From: Pseudomonadota bacterium
Lineage (GTDB): Bacteria; Desulfobacterota; Binatia; UBA9968
Reading direction: 5' to 3'
Length of the DNA: 64,000 nucleotides
NCBI GenBank assembly: GCA_021324155.1
Contig: JAJPJQ010000030.1
Span: 1 to 64,000, forward strand
Within the stretch, counting starts at the first letter, position 1. Every line of letters starts with the position of its first letter. Below are positions 42,050 to 49,582 of this stretch, one piece after another. The notes under the pieces were generated by a model. That model was not told the DNA's origin and ran no database searches. It was given only the letters and a program-made list of their open reading frames with translations. The translations under genes and the position numbers were made by a program.

Positions 42050-43141
42050 CTATTTCAAGATTTCGCTGAGCAGCGCCTGGAGCGGCTTCTGATCCAAGAA
42101 GCCGACGACGCGGTATTTCTTTCCCTCGGCGCGCCGCGCATCGGGCATCACGTCGTCCTTGGGAATATCGATCCGCATCGAATCCGAGGGCTCTACTTCC
42201 AGCGTGTTCATTACGCGCTGCCAGACGCTCTGCCCCTGCCGCGAAAGATACCAGTTGATGAAAACGCGCGCGGCGTTCGGATGCGGCGCGCGATTGATGA
42301 GCGAGATCACGCTGCAACTGCCGCCGCCGATCGTGCCGCCTTCCTTGAACTGCGCCGGCGGAACCTCGCTGATCGGGAGCCCCTGTTTTTGCGCCACGTC
42401 GAGGTCGCGGCAATAGAAGCAGACGGGATATTTGCCGACGCCGAGCCAGTTGGTGCCCTGCCTGCGGTCGCGGAACAGCGTGACGTCCATTTTGGTCAAA
42501 AGCGTTCTCAAATAGTCGGGACCGACGTTGGGATCGTGATAGAGCATCAGCAGCGGCGTCGGCAGCGCCGCGCCGCGCGGATCCATCATTAGAATTTTGC
42601 CCTTCCATTTCGGCTGGACCAGGTCCCAGTACGACGTGATCTCTGTTGGTTTGGTCAGGTTCGTGTTGACCGAGAGGCCGGTCGTCGACACCGAGCCTTC
42701 GAACATGAAGATGAATTTATTCTCCGGGTCGGTGTACCAGTGCTTGCCGCCGTACCATTTCGTCTGATCGGTGACTTCCGGCAGGATGAACGCCGGCGCG
42801 ATCGGGTCGAGCGCTTTGGCGAGATAAAGGCTCCGCGGCGCGTTGGGCCCGCTGGCGATGATATCCGCGATGTACTTTTCGCCGCGGCGTTCGGCGAGAA
42901 TGCGCGACGTAATATCGGCGGCGTGGCCGCCGACCGTCGTGACCTTAATCTCGGGATATTCTTTGTTGAAGGCGGCGAGAATCTCGGGACGCGTAATCTC
43001 CGAGCCGCCGTACGCGACGAGCTGTCCTTCCTTTTTCGCCGCTTCGACCGTTCTGGCCCACTCGGCTTTCCATGCGTCGGTGTCGGCGGCTCCCGCCTGT
43101 GCGGCGACCATCCATAAGAGCAGGAAGAGAAGGCGCTTCAT
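42050..43141 (-). CDS. Iron/ABC type extracellular solute-binding protein (family 1), copy A1
   Basis: 363 residues with signal peptide (LLFLLLWMVAAQAGAA). It shows WARTVEAAKKEGQLVAYGG, FNKEYPEIKVTTVGGH, PNAARVFINWYLSRQGQ and SDSMRIDIPKDDVMP. As the first gene of the cassette it should lie next to the promoter, which I could not identify convincingly in the 109 bases shared with the divergent Usp gene. Family 1 members bind Fe(III) or other small ligands; the usual iron-binding Tyr pair is not obvious, so the ligand may be organic. Confidence 0.88.
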   Translation of the reverse strand: MKRLLFLLLWMVAAQAGAADTDAWKAEWARTVEAAKKEGQLVAYGGSEITRPEILAAFNKEYPEIKVTTVGGHAADITSRILAERRGEKYIADIIASGPNAPRSLYLAKALDPIAPAFILPEVTDQTKWYGGKHWYTDPENKFIFMFEGSVSTTGLSVNTNLTKPTEITSYWDLVQPKWKGKILMMDPRGAALPTPLLMLYHDPNVGPDYLRTLLTKMDVTLFRDRRQGTNWLGVGKYPVCFYCRDLDVAQKQGLPISEVPPAQFKEGGTIGGGSCSVISLINRAPHPNAARVFINWYLSRQGQSVWQRVMNTLEVEPSDSMRIDIPKDDVMPDARRAEGKKYRVVGFLDQKPLQALLSEILK

Positions 43142-43184
43142 TACGTGCGCGTCTTACCAAACTCGCCGCCGCGGCGCAATGTGC

Positions 43185-43213
43185 TTGACGTGGAGTGCAA
43201 ATCGTCTTAGTTA
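43185..43213 (+). promoter_or_regulatory. Putative promoter of the Usp gene
   Basis: TTGACG (43185-43190), 17 bases, TAGTTA (43208-43213); CGGAGG precedes the ATG at 43251. The -10 is weak. Confidence 0.4.
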
Positions 43214-43250
43214 ACGTTAATCCATCGTCGCCGCCGCCCGGAGGTCAATC

Positions 43251-43700
43251 ATGAACCGAATCCGCCGCATCCTGCATGCCACCGATTTTTCCAGCGCATC
43301 GAAGCGGGCGCTCGAAACGGCCGTCGATTTCGCGAAGCAGAATAAAGCGCAGCTTTTTATCGCGCACGTGTTGGTTCCGAACATCGCTTACCCGACCGAC
43401 AGCTACGCCGATCCGACGCTCTACGTCGAGATCGAGCGCAACGAGCGCCGGCATGCGCAATCTCAGCTGGAAAAACTCGTTCGCGATCTCCAGCGATCCA
43501 AGCTGAAGGTCGAGGGAGTGCTTCTGCGCGGGAGCGCAGCCGACCAGATCGTACGCGCCGGCAAGAATCGCAAGGCCGATATGATCGTTATCGGCACGCA
43601 CGGCCGCACGGGCTTGAAAAAGCTGCTCATGGGAAGCGTGGCGGGCCGCATCGTCGCCGAATCCACGGTGCCTGTTCTAACCGTGCGCGGAAGAGGATAA
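43251..43700 (+). CDS. Universal stress protein (UspA family)
   Basis: 149 residues, a single Usp domain. ILHATDFSSASKRAL at the start and the ATP-binding signature GTHGRTGLKKLLMGSVAGRI near the C-terminus (G-x2-G-x9-G-S form) are both present, so it is expected to bind ATP. It is a cytoplasmic stress protein; the partner is unknown. The gene at 43724 follows by 23 bases. Confidence 0.93.
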   Translation: MNRIRRILHATDFSSASKRALETAVDFAKQNKAQLFIAHVLVPNIAYPTDSYADPTLYVEIERNERRHAQSQLEKLVRDLQRSKLKVEGVLLRGSAADQIVRAGKNRKADMIVIGTHGRTGLKKLLMGSVAGRIVAESTVPVLTVRGRG

Positions 43701-43723
43701 TAAATAACAAAGAGGCCGTACTT

Positions 43724-44356
43724 ATGATTCCGGTTCCCGAAGAGATCGAAGCCTACGCCGAGCGCCACACGCGCGGCATGTCTGACCTCCACGCGACGGT
43801 GTGGAAGGACACCTACGAAAAAACCAAGTCGCCGCGTATGATGGTTGGCCCGTTGGAGGGCGCCTTCCTAAGGCTGCTTGTGCGCACAACCGGGGCGAAG
43901 CGCGTGCTGGAGATCGGCATGTTCACCGGTTACAGCGCGCTCGCCTGGGCCGAGGCGCTGCCCGAAGACGGCCGGCTCGTCACCTGCGATGTCAACCCCG
44001 AGACCACGAAGATGGCGCAAGGCTACTTCGCCAAAAGCCCGCACGGTCACAAAATCGAAGTTAGACTCGGGCCGGCGCTCGACACGCTCAAGACGCTGCA
44101 AGGACCGTTCGATATCTGTTTTATCGACGCCGATAAGACAGGCTACGACGCTTATTATGACGCGTGTCTACACCTTACCAGACAAGGCGGACTCATTGTG
44201 CTCGACAACATGATGCAGGGCGGGAAGGTTCTCAATCCGACCGATGATCGCGTGCGAGCGGTCGACGCGCTCAACAAGCGGATTCAAAAGGACCCGCGCG
44301 TCGAGAACGTCCTGCTGCCCGTCCGCGACGGCATCATGCTGGCGTACAAGCGTTAA
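43724..44356 (+). CDS. SAM-dependent O-methyltransferase (CCoAOMT-like)
   Basis: 210 residues. SAM motif I is VLEIGMFTGYSALAWAEALP, followed by DICFIDADKTGYDAYYDACL and GGLIVLDNMMQGGKV. Together these match the cation-dependent caffeoyl-CoA/catechol O-methyltransferase group (typical length ~215). Asp in FIDADK and Asp-Asn in LDNM are the metal ligands. It would methylate catechol-like hydroxyls. Its end overlaps by four bases the end of the convergent transporter gene. Confidence 0.9.
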   Translation: MIPVPEEIEAYAERHTRGMSDLHATVWKDTYEKTKSPRMMVGPLEGAFLRLLVRTTGAKRVLEIGMFTGYSALAWAEALPEDGRLVTCDVNPETTKMAQGYFAKSPHGHKIEVRLGPALDTLKTLQGPFDICFIDADKTGYDAYYDACLHLTRQGGLIVLDNMMQGGKVLNPTDDRVRAVDALNKRIQKDPRVENVLLPVRDGIMLAYKR

Positions 44357-45408
44357 GCTGCTTCCGACGTTTCCATCCACGCCCAGTCGCGAATGAGATT
44401 GTAGCCGACGGCGAGCAGCGTCGGTCCGAGGAATATCCCGAGAAATCCGAAGGCGATCACCCCGCCGAGCGCGCCGAGGAAAGTAAGGATGAACGGGAGA
44501 TCGCCCCCACGGCTGATAAAGTATGGCTTGATGATGTTATCGGCGCTACTCACGACCACTGCTCCCCACACCAATACGAAAATCGCCCAAGCGACGGAGC
44601 CTTTGTAGAATACCCATATAGCCGCAGGCAGCCAGACCAGCGCCGCCCCCACGGGGACAAGCGAGGCAAAGAAGGTGATGACGCCGAGTAGCAAGGCCGC
44701 AGGGACGCCGGACAGCCATAGGGCAAAAGCCGTTAGAATCGCTTGCACGATGCCGGTGCCGATGATGCCATAGATCACCCCCTTCATCGTCGCTGCCGCG
44801 ATTGCGATCAAGCGTAGAGAGCGGTCGCCCCAAAGCCGAACCGCCATCGTATTCAGGTGCTTCGCACCGCTGCTGCCGTCGCGATAAAAGAAATAGGCGA
44901 TGAACAGACTGAGCAAGACCTGCAAGGTTCCTTGACCGACGGTTTTGACGCCGGTAATTACCCATTCTCCTGCCGGTAACAAGTATTTCGCCGCTTCGGT
45001 CATGAGGCGGGCGCTGTCGTGAGCGAAATCGGCCCAATAACGGCTGATGCTGCCGCCCACCAGCGGAACAGCCGCTACCCAGGCCGGAGGGTCCGGCGGA
45101 CCCTCGTCCATTAAGGTACGGCCCCAATTGATAGCCCGGCCGATATCGTCGCTCAGGCTCGACCCCACCGCGACAAGCGGGCCGATTACGACCGCTGCGA
45201 TCAATATGGTCGTTACCACTGCCGCCAATCCTTTGCGGCCGTGAAACCTGGCCTCCAGCCATGAAAAAACCGGCCAGGTGGCGAATACGATGATAAGCGC
45301 CCACAACAAAGCTGTACTGAACGGACGGAGAATGAGAATGCAGCCGAGCAGCAGCAGGAGGAGCAAAGCGACCGCGGCGATTTGCTCGACACGGCTCGCG
45401 CTGGTCAT
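44353..45408 (-). CDS. AI-2E family transporter (PerM/YdiK-like)
   Basis: 351 residues from ATG 45408, chosen because GGAAG lies 8 bases upstream; ATGs at 45429 and 45507 would add an untypical Pro/Asn-rich N-terminus. About eight hydrophobic segments with the family arrangement: two at the N-terminus, a loop with VGSSLSDDIGRAINWGRTLM, then a cluster near GIIGTGIVQAILTAFALWLSG. Members export AI-2 or transport ions; function here is unknown. Confidence 0.88.
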   Translation of the reverse strand: MTSASRVEQIAAVALLLLLLLGCILILRPFSTALLWALIIVFATWPVFSWLEARFHGRKGLAAVVTTILIAAVVIGPLVAVGSSLSDDIGRAINWGRTLMDEGPPDPPAWVAAVPLVGGSISRYWADFAHDSARLMTEAAKYLLPAGEWVITGVKTVGQGTLQVLLSLFIAYFFYRDGSSGAKHLNTMAVRLWGDRSLRLIAIAAATMKGVIYGIIGTGIVQAILTAFALWLSGVPAALLLGVITFFASLVPVGAALVWLPAAIWVFYKGSVAWAIFVLVWGAVVVSSADNIIKPYFISRGGDLPFILTFLGALGGVIAFGFLGIFLGPTLLAVGYNLIRDWAWMETSEAA

Positions 45409-45691
45409 GGGAGGATCTTCCGTCGGCATGATGATGTTATTGGAAGGATTATTCCCGCGGCCCGGCGCCCCCTTGTGTTCGTTAGCGGAACCCTGCGCGT
45501 TCTGCAAGGTTCGGGGTGGCGAAAACCGAAAAAACCGCCCGCGCGCCGCCCAGATTGGCTATCCGGTATTTACCGGCTGAAATTTACTATTTTCACCCGA
45601 TTGGCGGTTTGCCGGGCAACGCTTAGGATATTCCCTCGCGGCCGTTATCCGGCCGTTCTCAAAATCGGTTCCGGGTTCGGCGGAGGTGATT
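45409..45691. other. 283-base intergenic region with a CCGGTA palindrome
   Basis: The longest gap in the window, between divergent genes. CCGGTA-TT-TACCGG (45563-45576) is a perfect palindrome. I see no tRNA, known riboswitch, or convincing -35/-10 pair; GGAGG at 45681-45685 is the Shine-Dalgarno site of the next gene. Confidence 0.5.
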
Positions 45692-46792
45692 ATGAGGCGA
45701 CAAGATCGTTACGGCATCGTGCTGGCGGCGGGAGAAGGAAAACGACTCGCACCGCTCGTGCGTCAGCTCCGCGGCGATTCTCTACCGAAGCAATACGTGA
45801 CTTTCATCGGCCGCCGTTCGATGTTGGAGCACACCTTCGCGCGCGCAGAAAAACTTATCCCGCGCGAACGCATTTTCACGGTCATCGCCGAGCATCACAC
45901 CGACTTTTCCTCGGTACGCCGTCAGATCGCGGCATGCGCTCCGGGCACCGTCGTCGCGCAGCCGGAAAACAAGGAAACCGCGGCCGGCATTTTGCTGCCG
46001 CTGATGCACGTTTACAAAAAAGACCCCGAGGCGTTGGTCGCCGTCTTTCCATCGGACCATTTCATTTTCGAGGAAGATCGGTTCATGAGCCATGTCGCGC
46101 TCGCGTTTCAGGCGGTCGAGCGCAACCCGTCCTTATTCGTCCTGCTCGGAGTAGAGCCGACGGAGGTGCAATCCGAATACGGCTACATCGTGCCGCACGG
46201 CGTCGATGGGGAAAAATGCCCCTCGACGCTCCGGCGCGTGCGGCACTTCGTCGAGAAACCAGATGCGCCGACGGCGGCCGAGCTGATCGGCGGCGGCGCT
46301 CTGTGGAACACGATGGTCATGGTTTTCAAAGCCAAAAATCTGCTCGACATCGTCGCTGGCATCAATCCGGAACTGTCCGCCGCGTTTCAGGAAGTTCTTG
46401 TCGCTATCGGAGAGCCGGACGAAGCAAGCCGAATCCGAGAGATTTACCGGAGGGTCAAGCCGGAAAATTTTTCCAAGGGCATTGTGGAGCAGCTGCCGGC
46501 GCGTCATCCGGCGTGCCTCTCGGTGCTTTCGATGGGCGGCGTGTTGTGGAGTGATTGGGGACTGCCGCGCTCGATCGAATGGGTGCTCAGGAAAATCGAC
46601 GAGCAGGAAAGCGCCGATGCCTCGGGAGTTGCTGAGGGGAGGCTCTGGAAAGCCTTCAGCGACCGTTTGCAAATCGGAAGCCAACGCCTCGCGCAGACCG
46701 CCGAGCTCGCCGAGGCGCCAAAGCGAACTGCCCGGCGCCAAGCTTATAAGCGTTACGCCGGCCGCCCCACGGCGACGCCTTCGACCCGTTAG
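45692..46792 (+). CDS. Mannose-1-phosphate guanylyltransferase-like nucleotidyltransferase
   Basis: 366 residues from ATG 45692, with GGAGG five bases upstream. The nucleotidyltransferase loop is GIVLAAGEGKRLAPLVRQLR, with PKQYVTFIGRRSMLEHTFAR and VAVFPSDHFIFEE (metal-binding Asp). VEKPDAPTA and WNTMVMVFKA agree with ManC/MPG enzymes. The C-terminal isomerase domain of long ManC is missing; instead there is a basic tail. It makes GDP-mannose or another NDP-sugar for surface polysaccharide. It stands alone with respect to sugar genes. Confidence 0.82.
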   Translation: MRRQDRYGIVLAAGEGKRLAPLVRQLRGDSLPKQYVTFIGRRSMLEHTFARAEKLIPRERIFTVIAEHHTDFSSVRRQIAACAPGTVVAQPENKETAAGILLPLMHVYKKDPEALVAVFPSDHFIFEEDRFMSHVALAFQAVERNPSLFVLLGVEPTEVQSEYGYIVPHGVDGEKCPSTLRRVRHFVEKPDAPTAAELIGGGALWNTMVMVFKAKNLLDIVAGINPELSAAFQEVLVAIGEPDEASRIREIYRRVKPENFSKGIVEQLPARHPACLSVLSMGGVLWSDWGLPRSIEWVLRKIDEQESADASGVAEGRLWKAFSDRLQIGSQRLAQTAELAEAPKRTARRQAYKRYAGRPTATPSTR

Positions 46793-46816
46793 TCAAGGGT
46801 CTTTGGAGGTCGATTT

Positions 46817-47110
46817 ATGAGCCGGAAGGCCGAGGATCCCTCCGACGAACAGTCGCTGCCGAGCGAACCGAAACACCGCTTTGTACCGCTCTCGCTCTTC
46901 GCTTCTCCTTCGCCGCCGCAGCCGGCCCACGACTGGGACGCTGTGCTGCGGTGCCATAACTGCGGCGGCCATTTTACCATTCGCAAGCTGCCGCTGAAAC
47001 GGATCGCGCTCGTGCCGCAGATCGCGCCTTGCCCGTATTGCGCGGCGCGCGCCTCCGCGCCGGCGAAGAAGCTGCATCGGATTGTAGATCTGAGACTGGC
47101 GAAAGACTGA
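46817..47110 (+). CDS. Small zinc-ribbon protein
   Basis: 97 residues. A disordered, Pro-rich N-terminus (about 40 residues) precedes one ribbon, RCHNC (Cys46, Cys49) and CPYC (Cys72, Cys75), 26 residues between the pairs. The segment FTIRKLPL corresponds to FTLRHLEL of the protein at 14640, so both share one ribbon type. The function is unknown. It follows the nucleotidyltransferase by 24 bases with TTTGGAGG upstream, probably in one transcript. Confidence 0.65.
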   Translation: MSRKAEDPSDEQSLPSEPKHRFVPLSLFASPSPPQPAHDWDAVLRCHNCGGHFTIRKLPLKRIALVPQIAPCPYCAARASAPAKKLHRIVDLRLAKD

Positions 47111-47139
47111 GCCGCAAAGCCCCGCGCCGCGCGACTCGG

Positions 47140-47562
47140 TTACGAAAACTTTATATCCAGCGAAAGCGCGCCCGCGCCGCCGATCAGCACAGCGAGCGCC
47201 ATTAGAAACAATACGAGGCAGAACTCGATACCGTTGCCCTCGCCGCCGCGATGGGCGAGGAAGAAGCCGTGTTTCCAGTGCGCCTTCCACATAGCGATGA
47301 ACATGAAGATCATGAGGCCGAGTGCGAACGGGCGGACGAGAAATCCGGCGAGCATCGCAAAACTGCCGAAAAATTCCGTAAAAATGCCGAGCGCGCCGAT
47401 CGGCTTAGGAATCGCGTAGCGCTCGTTCCACGCACCGATCGTCTTTCCCGCCCCGTTGCGGATCTGCTGCACGCTGTGAGCGAAGAATACAATCGCAAGA
47501 CCGAGACGCACGACGGCCATCGCCCAGGACGGCTCGGTCACAAAGACTGAATCGATCATCAT
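47140..47562 (-). CDS. DoxX family membrane protein
   Basis: 140 residues with four hydrophobic segments: VRLGLAIVFFAHSVQQI, IFTEFFGSFAMLAGFLVRPF, ALGLMIFMFIAMWK and CLVLFLMALAVLIGG. The motif GRxxxAxxFFxxGxxK of DoxX appears in a loose form. DoxX proteins are small integral membrane proteins linked to quinone or thiol redox; the role here is unknown. There is no operon partner on this strand. Confidence 0.82.
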   Translation of the reverse strand: MMIDSVFVTEPSWAMAVVRLGLAIVFFAHSVQQIRNGAGKTIGAWNERYAIPKPIGALGIFTEFFGSFAMLAGFLVRPFALGLMIFMFIAMWKAHWKHGFFLAHRGGEGNGIEFCLVLFLMALAVLIGGAGALSLDIKFS

Positions 47563-47610
47563 CGGCCTCCCACTCCTGCCACTGCTCTCGGATGTTTACT
47601 TACCTGACCA

Positions 47611-48924
47611 TTACTGCGGCTGCTTTGGATCCGCCGATTCGGCGGGTCTAGGATTGCGAAAAGCGCCGACATTGAGAGCCGCGGCCTGGCCGGCGGAACT
47701 GCCGCTGGCGAAAAGCACGCCAACGGCCGCGAGCGCGCAAAGCGCCGCGCAAATCGCCAGCGTGTGGTCGATGCCGATCGCGGCTGCGGAGCTGCCGATC
47801 AAAAGGCCCCCCAACGACCACAGACCCCGGTCCATGAAAAATAGGCTGAGGACACGCCCCAGCAGATGCCGCGGGGTATCGGCCTGGATCGCCGTATTCG
47901 ACGAAGCGCGGCCTGCGATGAAGAAAAACCCTGTCAGCATCAGCATGGCGAGTGAAAACGCGAACGAGTGCGAGAAAGCGAAAAGCCCGAGCACGAGCCC
48001 GAAGGCAAGCGCGCAGGAACAGATCCATAGGAGGCTCGGGCTCATCGTTCCCAGTGAGGCGAGCGTGAGCGCGGAGAAAGTGGCGCCTAGGCCGGGCGCG
48101 GCGACGAGCACGCCGAAGCCGGTCGGCCCCACATGCAGAATGTTGGTGGCAAACATCGGCAGAAAGCGCTGGTACGGCGCGCCGACGAGCGCGATGACGT
48201 ACGACAGCGCGACAATCCAGAAGAGCCGCCGGTTGCCGGTGAGATAGTTGAATCCCTCCTGGATGTCGCTCCAGATGCCGTGCTTATTTTCGGGCGGCTC
48301 CCAGGGCGGCAGCTCCATGATCACGAGCATGCCGATCAATCCGAGGAAACTGAGCGCGTTGAGGAAAAAGCAGCCGGAGACGCCGACGAGCGCGATCAAA
48401 ATACCGCCCGCCGAAGGTCCGATGATTTTGGATAGATTGAACACCGACGATTGCAGCGCGATCGCGTTCATCAGATCTTCGGGCGGCACGAGGCTGTTGA
48501 CGAGCGACTGCCGCGCGAGCTGATTCACGGTGTTGACCGCGCCGAGAAAGAAAGCGAGCAAGGCGATGTGCCAGAAGACGACGAAATGAAAGTAAACTAG
48601 GAACCAGTAGATGAACGCCTGCACCATCCCGAGCGCCTGCGTTAGCATGAGCAGCCGCCGGCGATCGACGCGATCGGCGAGCGCGCCGCCGAGCGCGCCG
48701 AACATGAGGCGTGGGACGGTGTCGAAGAAGCCGACGACGCCGAGCAGCACCGGCGAGCGCGTCAGCTCCCACACGAGCCACGCCTGAGCGATATTCTGCA
48801 TAAAGTCGCCCGCCGCCGAAACGAACGCGCCGTAGAGTAACAGCCGGAAGTTCCGGTGGCGCATCGAGCGGAGCGTCGCGAAGTTCCAGAGATGTCGGGC
48901 CGGCCGATCGTCGTAGTCGCGCAT
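47611..48924 (-). CDS. MFS transporter (EntS / MFS_3 type)
   Basis: 437 residues with about 12 membrane segments. FRLLLYGAFVSAAGDFMQNI, WLVWELTRSPVLLGVVGFFD and LADRVDRRRLLMLTQ (motif A) are typical of the enterobactin-exporter/MFS_3 group. NQLARQSLVNSLVPPEDLMN is another family block. It is a proton-driven exporter of unknown substrate. It is followed at 46 bases upstream (in transcript order) by nothing coding on the same strand except the isochorismatase-fold gene. Confidence 0.87.
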   Translation of the reverse strand: MRDYDDRPARHLWNFATLRSMRHRNFRLLLYGAFVSAAGDFMQNIAQAWLVWELTRSPVLLGVVGFFDTVPRLMFGALGGALADRVDRRRLLMLTQALGMVQAFIYWFLVYFHFVVFWHIALLAFFLGAVNTVNQLARQSLVNSLVPPEDLMNAIALQSSVFNLSKIIGPSAGGILIALVGVSGCFFLNALSFLGLIGMLVIMELPPWEPPENKHGIWSDIQEGFNYLTGNRRLFWIVALSYVIALVGAPYQRFLPMFATNILHVGPTGFGVLVAAPGLGATFSALTLASLGTMSPSLLWICSCALAFGLVLGLFAFSHSFAFSLAMLMLTGFFFIAGRASSNTAIQADTPRHLLGRVLSLFFMDRGLWSLGGLLIGSSAAAIGIDHTLAICAALCALAAVGVLFASGSSAGQAAALNVGAFRNPRPAESADPKQPQ

Positions 48925-48970
48925 GAAAAGTCTTATGAGAAATTTCGTTCAATACATTATGAGTCAAAAA

Positions 48971-49513
48971 TCAGGAAAAACGAATCTTGTCGAACTCGGT
49001 GATTTTGAACTTCTCCGCGGCGCCGCCGGGCAGAATCGTGAACTGGTGCAGCGTGAACTCATGCTCGTAGTCGCCGCGCGCGATGAGACCGTCGACAGGG
49101 ATCACCACCTCATAGCCGAACGGGCGCGCGGCGGCGGTCGCTGTGTACAGAACCGCCTGATTGCTCGACGCGCCGCAGACGATCACGGTCTTGATGCCGC
49201 GCGCCGTGAGCAGCGGCTGAAGCTCGCCGCTGTAGAATTTGTCGAAGGCCGGCGGGAAGAGCACCGGCTCGTCCGGTTTTTGAGCGAAGGCGCGCGGCAT
49301 CCGCTCCTCGGCCGTGCCCTTGTAACGGTCCGAGGCGGTGTAGACGATGAATATCTTTCGCTCGCGCGCGCGGCGCAGAAATTTCGCCACCGGCTCGACG
49401 AGCTGGTGGCAGCGCTCGTCCGGATTTTCGCAGCGCGCATTCAAATCGAGCACCAGTAATGCGGTCGAGCGCGCGTCCACGGCGACCTCTTTTGGTATCG
49501 GCCGATTCGGCAT
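48971..49513 (-). CDS. Isochorismatase-fold protein lacking the catalytic cysteine
   Basis: 180 residues. Asp23 (LLVLDLNARC) and Lys92 (FDKFYSGEL) of the isochorismatase-like triad are in place, but the third position is alanine: CGASSNQAVLYTATAAA, where amidases have G-x-x-[ST]-N-x-C-V. Ala120 replaces Cys. Isochorismatases proper (PhzD, EntB) also lack this Cys and use Asp and Lys for vinyl-ether hydrolysis, so that reaction type is possible, while nicotinamidase-type amide hydrolysis is unlikely. It lies next to an EntS-like exporter, but no siderophore genes are present. Confidence 0.82.
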   Translation of the reverse strand: MPNRPIPKEVAVDARSTALLVLDLNARCENPDERCHQLVEPVAKFLRRARERKIFIVYTASDRYKGTAEERMPRAFAQKPDEPVLFPPAFDKFYSGELQPLLTARGIKTVIVCGASSNQAVLYTATAAARPFGYEVVIPVDGLIARGDYEHEFTLHQFTILPGGAAEKFKITEFDKIRFS

Positions 49514-49582
49514 GTTTCATCCTCGTGCTGTGCGTGTTTCATTCTGTTTACATTATCTCCATGAAGCGTGTAAATAGTCGAG

